Positions 53,742-64,000 of a stretch of 64,000 nucleotides of DNA are shown here, in pieces. Source of the DNA: Actinernus sp. WN-2022. Taxonomy: Eukaryota; Cnidaria; Anthozoa; Actiniaria; Actinernidae. The DNA lies in assembly GCA_030867875.1 (NCBI GenBank), contig JAOWCC010000330.1:496001-560000 (forward strand), given 5' to 3'. A model generated the notes under the pieces. That model was given only the letters and a program-made list of their open reading frames with translations, ran no database searches and was not told where the DNA came from. The translations under genes and the position numbers were made by a program. Numbering within the stretch: the first letter of the stretch is position 1; every line of letters starts with the position of its first letter.

Positions 53742-56700
53742 TTATTTCGAAGTGCAAAGATAAAGAATATGCTCTGTGATTGTTGTCAAACATACCAGTA
53801 CAAATGAAAGAGCTTGCAATTGGCATCTGCCATAACACTGAAAATGTGACAACTCGCCAAATAGTGATGGTATTGATGGCGCAATAGAACTAAATTGTTA
53901 CTAGAAAAACCAGATAAATGGTTGAATTTGCCATATAACACAGTTATTTCGAAGTCCAAAGATAAAGAATATGCTCTGTGATTGTTGTCAAACATACCAA
54001 TACAAATGAAAGAGCTTGGCCTGTGGGATAACACTGAAAATGTGACAACTCGCCCAATAGTGATGGTATTGATGGCGCAATAGAAATAAATTGACCTACA
54101 GGCATCAGTGTTACTAGGAAAACTAGATAATTAGTTGAATTTGCGAGATAACACAATTATTTCGAAGTCAAAAATAAAGGATATGCTGTGTGTGTTGTTG
54201 TAAAACACACCAGTACAAATGAAAGAACTTGGGGTGTGCCATAACACTGCAAATATGACAACTCGCCCAATAGTGATGGTATTGATGGCGCAATAGAACT
54301 AAATTGACCTCCAGGCATCAGTGTTACTAGAAAAACTAGATAATTAGTTGAATTTGCGATATAACACAGTTATTTCGAAGTGCAAAAATAAAGAATATGC
54401 TCTCTGATTGTTCTCAAACATACCAGTACAAATGTAAGACCTTGGCCTGTGCGTTAACACTGCAAAGGTGACAACTTGCCCAATAGTGGTGGTATTGATA
54501 GCGCAATAGAAAAAATTGAACTCCTGGCATCAGCGTTACTAGAAAAACTTGATAATTAGATTCATTTGTGATATAACACAGTTATTTCGAAGTGCAAAGA
54601 TAAAGAATATGCTCTGTGATTGTTGTCAAACATAGCAGTACAAATGAAAGAGCTTGGGGTGTGCCATAACACTGCAAAGGTGACAACTTGCCCAATAGTG
54701 GTGGTATTGATAGCGCAATAGAAATAAATTGACCACCTGGCATCAGTGTTACTAGAAAAACTAGATAATTAGTTGGATTTGCGATATAACACAGTTATTT
54801 CGAAGTCCAAAGATAAAGAATATGCTCTGTGATTGTTGTCAAAGATACCAGCACAAATGAAAGAGCTTGCAATTGGCATCTGCCATAACACTGAAAATGT
54901 GACAACTCGCCAAATAGTGATGGTATTGATGGCGCAATAGAACTAAATTGACCTCCAGGCATCAGTGTTACTAGAAAAACCAGATAAATAGTGGAATTTG
55001 CGATATAACACAGTTATTTCGAAGTCAAAAATAAAGGATATGCTGTGTGTGTTGTTGTAAAACACACCAGTACAAATGAAAGAACTTGGCCTGTGCCATA
55101 CCACTGCAAGTGTGACAACTCGCCCAATATTGATGGTATTGATAGCGCAAAAGAACTAAATTCATCTCCGGGCATCAGTGTTACTAGGAACACTAGATAA
55201 TTAGTTGAATTTGCGATATAACACAGTTATTTCGAAGTCTAATATAAAGAATATGCTCTGTGTGTTGTTGTCAAACATACCAGTACAAATGAAAGAGCTT
55301 GGGGTGTGCCATAACACTGCAAATATGACAACTCGCCCAATAGTGATGGTATTGATGGCGCAATAGAACTAAATTGACCACCAGGCATCAGTGTTACTAG
55401 GAAAACTTGATAATTAGTTGAATTTGCGATATAACACAGTTATTTCGAAGTCTAAAGATAAAGAATATGCTCTGTGACTGTTTTCAAACATACCAGTACA
55501 AATGAAAGAACTTGGGGTGCGCCATAACACTGCAAATATGACAACTCGCCCAATAGTGATGGTATTGATGGCGCAATAGAACTAAATTGACCTCCAGGCA
55601 TCAGTGTTACTAGACAAACTAGATAATTAGTTGAATTTGCGATATAACACAGTTATTTCGAAGTGCTAAGATAAAGAATATGCTCTCTGATTGTTCTCAA
55701 ACATACCAGTACAAATGTAAGAGCTTGGCCTGTGCGATAACACTGCAAAGGTGACAACTTTCCCAATAGTGGTGGTATTGATAGCGCAATAGAAATAAAT
55801 TGACCTCCTGGCATCAGTATTACTAGAAAAACTTGATAATTAGATTCATTTGTGATGTAACACAGTTATTTCGAAGTGCAAAGATAAAGAACATGCTCTG
55901 TGATTGTTGTCAAACATACCAGTACAAATGAAAGAGCTTGGGGTGTGCCATAACACTGCAAAGGTGACAACTTGCCCAATAGTGGTGGTATTGATAGCGC
56001 AATAGAAATAAATTGACCACCTGGCATCAGTGTTACTAGAAAAACTAGATAATTAGTTGAATTTGCGATATAACACAGTTATTTCGAAGTCCAAAGATAA
56101 AGAATATGCTCTGTGATTGTTGTCAAAGATACCAGTACAAATGAAAGAGCTTGCAATTGGCATCTGCCATAACACTGAAAATGTGACAACTCGCCAAATA
56201 GTGATGGTATTGATGGCGCAATAGAACTAAATTGACCTCCAGGCATCAGTGTTACTAGAAAAACCAGATAAATAGTGGAATTTGCGATATAACACAGTTA
56301 TTTCGAAGTCAAAAATAAAGGATATGCTGTGTGTGTTGTTGTAAAACACACCAGTACAAATGAAAGAACTTGGCCTGTGCCATACCACTGCAAGTGTGAC
56401 AACTCGCCCAATATTGATGGTATTGATAGCGCAAAAGAACTAAATTCATCTCCGGGCATCAGTGTTACTAGGAACACTAGATAATTAGTTGAATTTGCGA
56501 TATAACACAGTTATTTCGAAGTCTAATATAAAGAATATGCTCTGTGTGTTGTTGTCAAACATACCAGTACAAATGAAAGAGCTTGGGGTGTGCCATAACA
56601 CTGCAAATATGACAACTCGCCCAATAGTGATGGTATTGATGGCGCAATATAACTAAATTGACCACCAGGCATCAGTGTTACTAGGAAAACTTGATAATTA

Positions 56701-57362
56701 GTTGAATTTGCGATATAACACAGTTATTTCGAAGTCTAAAGATAAAGAATATGCTCTGTGACTGTTTTCAAACATACCAGTACAAATGAAAGAACTTGGG
56801 GTGCGCCATAACACTGCAAATATGACAACTCGCCCAATAGTGATGGTATTGATGGCGCAATAGAACTAAATTGACCTCCAGGCATCAGTGTTACTAGACA
56901 AACTAGATAATTAGTTGAATTTGCGATATAACACAGTTATTTCGAAGTGCTAAGATAAAGAATATGCTCTCTGATTGTTCTCAAACATACCAGTACAAAT
57001 GTAAGAGCTTGGCCTGTGCGATAACACTGCAAAGGTGACAACTTTCCCAATAGTGGTGGTATTGATAGCGCAATAGAAATAAATTGACCTCCTGGCATCA
57101 GTATTACTAGAAAAACTTGATAATTAGATTCATTTGTGATGTAACACAGTTATTTCGAAGTGCAAAGATAAAGAACTTGCTCTGTGATTGTTGTCAAACA
57201 TACCAGTACAAATGAAAGAGCTTGGGGTGTGCCATAACACTGCAAAGGTGACAACTTGCCCAATAGTGGTGGTATTGATAGCGCAATAGAAATAAATTGA
57301 CCACCTGGCATCAGTGTTACTAGAAAAACTAGATAATTAGATGCATTTGTGATATAACACAG
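53742..57362. repeat. Regular HOR, copy 2: 3,621 bp, 17 monomers
   Basis: Starts: 53742, 53944, 54157, 54370, 54582, 54795, 55014, 55227, 55440, 55653, 55866, 56079, 56298, 56511, 56724, 56937 and 57150. It differs from copy 1 by a 1-bp loss in H (ATAGAAAAAATTG near 54507) and by CAATATAAC near 56647 in C. Confidence 0.94.
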
Positions 57363-60300
57363 TTATTTCGAAGTGCAAAGATAAAGAATATGCTCTGTGA
57401 TTGTTGTCAAACATACCAGTACAAATGAAAGAGCTTGCAATTGGCATCTGCCATAACACTGAAAATGTGACAACTCGCCAAATAGTGATGGTATTGATGG
57501 CGCAATAGAACTAAATTGTTACTAGAAAAACCAGATAAATGGTTGAATTTGCCATATAACACAGTTATTTCGAAGTCCAAAGATAAAGAATATGCTCTGT
57601 GATTGTTGTCAAACATACCAATACAAATGAAAGAGCTTGGCCTGTGGGATAACACTGAAAATGTGACAACTCGCCCAATAGTGATGGTATTGATGGCGCA
57701 ATAGAAATAAATTGACCTACAGGCATCAGTGTTACTAGGAAAACTAGATAATTAGTTGAATTTGCGAGATAACACAATTATTTCGAAGTCAAAAATAAAG
57801 GATATGCTGTGTGTGTTGTTGTAAAACACACCAGTACAAATGAAAGAACTTGGGGTGTGCCATAACACTGCAAATATGACAACTCGCCCAATAGTGATGG
57901 TATTGATGGCGCAATAGAACTAAATTGACCTCCAGGCATCAGTGTTACTAGAAAAACTAGATAATTAGTTGAATTTGCGATATAACACAGTTATTTCGAA
58001 GTGCAAAAATAAAGAATATGCTCTCTGATTGTTCTCAAACATACCAGTACAAATGTAAGACCTTGGCCTGTGCGTTAACACTGCAAAGGTGACAACTTGC
58101 CCAATAGTGGTGGTATTGATAGCGCAATAGAAATAAATTGAACTCCTGGCATCAGCGTTACTAGAAAAACTTGATAATTAGATTCATTTGTGATATAACA
58201 CAGTTATTTCGAAGTGCAAAGATAAAGAATATGCTCTGTGATTGTTGTCAAACATAGCAGTACAAATGAAAGAGCTTGGGGTGTGCCATAACACTGCAAA
58301 GGTGACAACTTGCCCAATAGTGGTGGTATTGATAGCGCAATAGAAATAAATTGACCACCTGGCATCAGTGTTACTAGAAAAACTAGATAATTAGTTGGAT
58401 TTGCGATATAACACAGTTATTTCGAAGTCCAAAGATAAAGAATATGCTCTGTGATTGTTGTCAAAGATACCAGCACAAATGAAAGAGCTTGCAATTGGCA
58501 TCTGCCATAACACTGAAAATGTGACAACTCGCCAAATAGTGATGGTATTGATGGCGCAATAGAACTAAATTGACCTCCAGGCATCAGTGTTACTAGAAAA
58601 ACCAGATAAATAGTGGAATTTGCGATATAACACAGTTATTTCGAAGTCAAAAATAAAGGATATGCTGTGTGTGTTGTTGTAAAACACACCAGTACAAATG
58701 AAAGAACTTGGCCTGTGCCATACCACTGCAAGTGTGACAACTCGCCCAATATTGATGGTATTGATAGCGCAAAAGAACTAAATTCATCTCCGGGCATCAG
58801 TGTTACTAGGAACACTAGATAATTAGTTGAATTTGCGATATAACACAGTTATTTCGAAGTCTAATATAAAGAATATGCTCTGTGTGTTGTTGTCAAACAT
58901 ACCAGTACAAATGAAAGAGCTTGGGGTGTGCCATAACACTGCAAATATGACAACTCGCCCAATAGTGATGGTATTGATGGCGCAATAGAACTAAATTGAC
59001 CACCAGGCATCAGTGTTACTAGGAAAACTTGATAATTAGTTGAATTTGCGATATAACACAGTTATTTCGAAGTCTAAAGATAAAGAATATGCTCTGTGAC
59101 TGTTTTCAAACATACCAGTACAAATGAAAGAACTTGGGGTGCGCCATAACACTGCAAATATGACAACTCGCCCAATAGTGATGGTATTGATGGCGCAATA
59201 GAACTAAATTGACCTCCAGGCATCAGTGTTACTAGACAAACTAGATAATTAGTTGAATTTGCGATATAACACAGTTATTTCGAAGTGCTAAGATAAAGAA
59301 TATGCTCTCTGATTGTTCTCAAACATACCAGTACAAATGTAAGAGCTTGGCCTGTGCGATAACACTGCAAAGGTGACAACTTTCCCAATAGTGGTGGTAT
59401 TGATAGCGCAATAGAAATAAATTGACCTCCTGGCATCAGTATTACTAGAAAAACTTGATAATTAGATTCATTTGTGATGTAACACAGTTATTTCGAAGTG
59501 CAAAGATAAAGAACATGCTCTGTGATTGTTGTCAAACATACCAGTACAAATGAAAGAGCTTGGGGTGTGCCATAACACTGCAAAGGTGACAACTTGCCCA
59601 ATAGTGGTGGTATTGATAGCGCAATAGAAATAAATTGACCACCTGGCATCAGTGTTACTAGAAAAACTAGATAATTAGATGCATTTGTGATATAACACAG
59701 TTATTTCGAAGTGCAAAAATAAAGAATATGCTCTGTGATTGTTGTCAAACATACCAGTACAAATGAAAGAGCTTGGGGTGTGCCATAACACTGCAAAGGT
59801 GACAACTCGCCCAATAGTGGTGGTATTGATAGCGCAATAGAAATAAATTGACCACCTGGCATCAGTGTTACTAGAAAAACTAGATAATTAGATGCATTTG
59901 TGATATAACACAGTTATTTCGAAGTGCAAAGATAAAGAATATGCTCTGTGATTGTTGTCAAAGATACCAGCACAAATGAAAGAGCTTGCAATTGGCATCT
60001 GCCATAACACTGAAAATGTGACAACTCGCCAAATAGGGATGGTATTGATGGCGCAATAGAACTAAATTGACCTCCAGGCATCAGTGTTACTAGAAAAACC
60101 AGATAAATAGTGGAATTTGCGATATAACACAGTTATTTCGAAGTCAAAAATAAAGGATATGCTGTGTGTGTTGTTGTAAAACACACCAGTACAAATGAAA
60201 GAACTTGGCCTGTGCCATACCACTGCAAGTGTGACAACTCGCCCAATATTGATGGTATTGATAGCGCAAAAGAACTAAATTCATCTCCGGGCATCAGTGT

Positions 60301-62055
60301 TACTAGGAACACTAGATAATTAGTTGAATTTGCGATATAACACAGTTATTTCGAAGTCTAATATAAAGAATATGCTCTGTGTGTTGTTGTCAAACATACC
60401 AGTACAAATGAAAGAGCTTGGGGTGTGCCATAACACTGCAAAGGTGACAACTTGCCCAATAGTGGTGGTATTGATAGCGCAATAGAAATAAATTGACCTC
60501 CTGGCATCAGTGTTACTAGAAAAACTTGATAATTAGATTCATTTGTGATATAACACAGTTATTTCGAAGTGCAAAGATAAACAATATGCTCTGTGATTGT
60601 TGTCAAACATAGCAGTACAAATGAAAGAGCTTGGGGTGTGCCATAACACTGCAAAGGTGACAACTTGCCCAATAGTGGTGGTATTGATAGCGCAATAGAA
60701 ATAAATTGACCACCTGGCATCAGTGTTACTAGAAAAACTAGATAATTAGTTGAATTTGCGATATAACACAGTTATTTCGAAGTCCAAAGATAAAGAATAT
60801 GCTCTGTGATTGTTGTCAAAGATACCAGTACAAATGAAAGAGCTTGCAATTGGCATCTGCCATAACACTGAAAATGTGACAACTCGCCAAATAGTGATGG
60901 TATTGATGGCGCAATAGAACTAAATTGACCTCCAGGCATCAGTGTTACTAGAAAAACCAGATAAATAGTGGAATTTGCGATATAACACAGTTATTTCGAA
61001 GTCAAAAATAAAGGATATGCTGTGTGTGTTGTTGTAAAACACACCAGTACAAATGAAAGAACTTGGCCTGTGCCATACCACTGCAAGTGTGACAACTCGC
61101 CCAATATTGATGGTATTGATAGCGCAAAAGAACTAAATTCATCTCCGGGCATCAGTGTTACTAGGAACACTAGATAATTAGTTGAATTTGCGATATAACA
61201 CAGTTATTTCGAAGTCTAATATAAAGAATATGCTCTGTGTGTTGTTGTCAAACATACCAGTACAAATGAAAGAGCTTGGGGTGTGCCATAACACTGCAAA
61301 TATGACAACTCGCCCAATAGTGATGGTATTGATGGCGCAATAGAACTAAATTGACCACCAGGCATCAGTGTTACTAGGAAAACTTGATAATTAGTTGAAT
61401 TTGCGATATAACACAGTTATTTCGAAGTCTAAAGATAAAGAATATGCTCTGTGACTGTTTTCAAACATACCAGTACAAATGAAAGAACTTGGGGTGCGCC
61501 ATAACACTGCAAATATGACAACTCGCCCAATAGTGATGGTATTGATGGCGCAATAGAACTAAATTGACCTCCAGGCATCAGTGTTACTAGACAAACTAGA
61601 TAATTAGTTGAATTTGCGATATAACACAGTTATTTCGAAGTGCTAAGATAAAGAATATGCTCTCTGATTGTTCTCAAACATACCAGTACAAATGTAAGAG
61701 CTTGGCCTGTGCGATAACACTGCAAAGGTGACAACTTTCCCAATAGTGGTGGTATTGATAGCGCAATAGAAATAAATTGACCTCCTGGCATCAGTATTAC
61801 TAGAAAAACTTGATAATTAGATTCATTTGTGATGTAACACAGTTATTTCGAAGTGCAAAGATAAAGAACTTGCTCTGTGATTGTTGTCAAACATACCAGT
61901 ACAAATGAAAGAGCTTGGGGTGTGCCATAACACTGCAAAGGTGACAACTTGCCCAATAGTGGTGGTATTGATAGCGCAATAGAAATAAATTGACCACCTG
62001 GCATCAGTGTTACTAGAAAAACTAGATAATTAGATGCATTTGTGATATAACACAG
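57363..62055. repeat. Regular HOR, copy 3, expanded: 4,693 bp, 22 monomers
   Basis: Order: K-F-G-H-I-A-B-C-D-E-J-J'-A-B-C/I-I-A-B-C-D-E-J. The starts from 59488 on are 59488 (J), 59701 (J'), 59914 (A), 60133 (B), 60346 (C/I), 60559 (I), 60772, 60991, 61204, 61417, 61630 and 61843. The additional monomers J'-A-B-C/I-I lie between J and the second A-B-C-D-E-J. A at 59914 begins like K and has a private AATAGGGATGG. I at 60559 carries the marker of 48624. Confidence 0.92.
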
Positions 62056-63967
62056 TTATTTCGAAGTGCAAAGATAAAGAATATGCTCTGTGATTGTTGT
62101 CAAACATACCAGTACAAATGAAAGAGCTTGCAATTGGCATCTGCCATAACACTGAAAATGTGACAACTCGCCAAATAGTGATGGTATTGATGGCGCAATA
62201 GAACTAAATTGTTACTAGAAAAACCAGATAAATGGTTGAATTTGCCATATAACACAGTTATTTCGAAGTCCAAAGATAAAGAATATGCTCTGTGATTGTT
62301 GTCAAACATACCAATACAAATGAAAGAGCTTGGCCTGTGGGATAACACTGAAAATGTGACAACTCGCCCAATAGTGATGGTATTGATGGCGCAATAGAAA
62401 TAAATTGACCTACAGGCATCAGTGTTACTAGGAAAACTAGATAATTAGTTGAATTTGCGAGATAACACAATTATTTCGAAGTCAAAAATAAAGGATATGC
62501 TGTGTGTGTTGTTGTAAAACACACCAGTACAAATGAAAGAACTTGGGGTGTGCCATAACACTGCAAATATGACAACTCGCCCAATAGTGATGGTATTGAT
62601 GGCGCAATAGAACTAAATTGACCTCCAGGCATCAGTGTTACTAGAAAAACTAGATAATTAGTTGAATTTGCGATATAACACAGTTATTTCGAAGTGCAAA
62701 AATAAAGAATATGCTCTCTGATTGTTCTCAAACATACCAGTACAAATGTAAGACCTTGGCCTGTGCGTTAACACTGCAAAGGTGACAACTTGCCCAATAG
62801 TGGTGGTATTGATAGCGCAATAGAAATAAATTGAACTCCTGGCATCAGCGTTACTAGAAAAACTTGATAATTAGATTCATTTGTGATATAACACAGTTAT
62901 TTCGAAGTGCAAAGATAAAGAATATGCTCTGTGATTGTTGTCAAACATAGCAGTACAAATGAAAGAGCTTGGGGTGTGCCATAACACTGCAAAGGTGACA
63001 ACTTGCCCAATAGTGGTGGTATTGATAGCGCAATAGAAATAAATTGACCACCTGGCATCAGTGTTACTAGAAAAACTAGATAATTAGTTGGATTTGCGAT
63101 ATAACACAGTTATTTCGAAGTCCAAAGATAAAGAATATGCTCTGTGATTGTTGTCAAAGATACCAGCACAAATGAAAGAGCTTGCAATTGGCATCTGCCA
63201 TAACACTGAAAATGTGACAACTCGCCAAATAGTGATGGTATTGATGGCGCAATAGAACTAAATTGACCTCCAGGCATCAGTGTTACTAGAAAAACCAGAT
63301 AAATAGTGGAATTTGCGATATAACACAGTTATTTCGAAGTCAAAAATAAAGGATATGCTGTGTGTGTTGTTGTAAAACACACCAGTACAAATGAAAGAAC
63401 TTGGCCTGTGCCATACCACTGCAAGTGTGACAACTCGCCCAATATTGATGGTATTGATAGCGCAAAAGAACTAAATTCATCTCCGGGCATCAGTGTTACT
63501 AGGAACACTAGATAATTAGTTGAATTTGCGATATAACACAGTTATTTCGAAGTCTAATATAAAGAATATGCTCTGTGTGTTGTTGTCAAACATACCAGTA
63601 CAAATGAAAGAGCTTGGGGTGTGCCATAACACTGCAAATATGACAACTCGCCCAATAGTGATGGTATTGATGGCGCAATAGAACTAAATTGACCACCAGG
63701 CATCAGTGTTACTAGGAAAACTTGATAATTAGTTGAATTTGCGATATAACACAGTTATTTCGAAGTCTAAAGATAAAGAATATGCTCTGTGACTGTTTTC
63801 AAACATACCAGTACAAATGAAAGAACTTGGGGTGCGCCATAACACTGCAAATATGACAACTCGCCCAATAGTGATGGTATTGATGGCGCAATAGAACTAA
63901 ATTGACCTCCAGGCATCAGTGTTACTAGACAAACTAGATAATTAGTTGAATTTGCGATATAACACAG
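62056..63967. repeat. Regular HOR, copy 4, cut by the window edge
   Basis: Order: K-F-G-H-I-A-B-C-D, with starts 62056, 62258, 62471, 62684, 62897, 63110, 63329, 63542 and 63755. The order and the right-half markers match copies 1-3 as far as they can be followed. Confidence 0.93.
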
Positions 63968-64000
63968 TTATTTCGAAGTGCTAAGATAAAGAATATGCTC
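63968..64000. repeat. Partial class E monomer at the right edge
   Basis: The first 33 bases of an E monomer (GCTAAGATAAAG after the anchor). The array clearly continues beyond the window. Confidence 0.92.

Larger units (their letters stand above)
1..64000. repeat. Satellite DNA array, ~213-bp monomer, higher-order repeat organisation
   Basis: Seen: the anchor TTATTTCGAAG (or a one-to-two base variant) recurs from 138 to 63968, giving 300 complete monomers with a mean spacing of 212.8 bp. Spacings are 213 bp except in class A (219), class K (202), class L (214), monomers ending just before the A3 variant (211), a few 1-bp indels and two shortened chimeras. All copies have the same orientation. 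Nothing other than monomer sequence was found, so every stretch without a gene is this repeat. Known: long homogeneous arrays with multi-monomer periods are typical of eukaryotic centromeric and pericentromeric satellites. Inferred: the array is heterochromatic. I do not recognise the family by name. Confidence 0.98.

Noticed and set aside
1209..62470. Recurrent 60-82 codon open frames on the reverse strand (for example 1848-2060, 4667-4915, 33769-33978)
   Set aside because: They are the same stretch of the monomer read again and again. Most start at TTG or GTG rather than ATG, each ends within about one monomer, and neighbouring classes break the frame. They lack recognisable domains, and nothing suggests promoters or splicing. 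Not annotated as genes.
1..64000. A long repetitive protein gene (tandem-repeat coding region)
   Set aside because: A stop codon recurs in every frame at least about once per monomer; no frame stays open across several monomers on either strand.
1..64000. CRISPR array or plasmid iterons
   Set aside because: The repeat unit is about 213 bp with no unique spacers between short repeats, no cas or rep genes, and 64 kb of pure repeat. This does not fit either system.
1..64000. CENP-B box in the monomer
   Set aside because: The anchor has TTCG, but the required downstream A and CGGG at fixed spacing are absent. Class B has CCGGGC near monomer position 155, but without TTCG at the right distance. 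No class fits the 17-bp box.
1..64000. Transposable element insertions or element-derived monomers
   Set aside because: No terminal inverted repeats, target-site duplications, poly-A tails, LTRs or transposase-like frames were seen, and every monomer junction is filled by satellite sequence.
1..64000. tRNA, rRNA, snRNA genes or telomeric repeats
   Set aside because: No cloverleaf with A and B boxes, no conserved rRNA core sequences and no TTAGG-type runs were found.

Overview
The window is one uninterrupted block of satellite DNA. It holds 300 complete monomers of about 213 bp, all in the same head-to-tail orientation, plus a partial monomer at each end (1-137 and 63968-64000). I see no unique sequence, inversion, transposable element, gap, RNA gene or convincing protein gene. 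The longest open frame is about 82 codons and lies inside the repeat. An array this long, with multi-monomer higher-order repeats (HORs), points to eukaryotic heterochromatin, most likely centromeric or pericentromeric. The species cannot be told from the sequence; one monomer counted by hand is 36% G+C.

I phase monomers on a near-invariant anchor, TTATTTCGAAG, and sort them by linked diagnostic bases into classes: A (219 bp), B, C, D, E, F, G, H, I, J, K (202 bp) and L (214 bp), plus chimeras; unmarked classes are 213 bp. Classes differ from one another by very roughly 5-15% by eye, while copies of one class are almost identical even tens of kb apart. That is the signature of HORs spread by unequal exchange. 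The commonest order is K-F-G-H-I-A-B-C-D-E-J, shortened, extended or partly repeated.

Layout: 138-5037 (23 monomers) and 5038-9298 (20 monomers) are two versions of one long HOR; the first carries an extra F-G-H trimer. 9299-10156 is a 4-monomer link. 10157-19508 and 19509-28860 are two copies of a 9,352-bp, 44-monomer unit whose chimeric junction monomer is still visible. 28861-31198 continues the same families. 31199-50119 is irregular: class L, the A3/F2 variants, a deleted monomer and most chimeras occur only or mainly here, with local duplications of 859 bp (31199-32916) and 2,766 bp (39248-44779). From 50120 to the end the array is regular again, with a 17-monomer HOR of 3,622 bp, a second copy of 3,621 bp, a third expanded by five monomers to 4,693 bp, and the start of a fourth.

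Nothing here encodes a pathway. If the array has a function it is as chromatin: a centromere or heterochromatin platform, possibly transcribed. The most informative content is the recombination record: nested duplications, private variants shared by distant blocks, class-switch monomers whose joins fall mostly in two parts of the monomer, and two small inverted repeats confined to particular classes.
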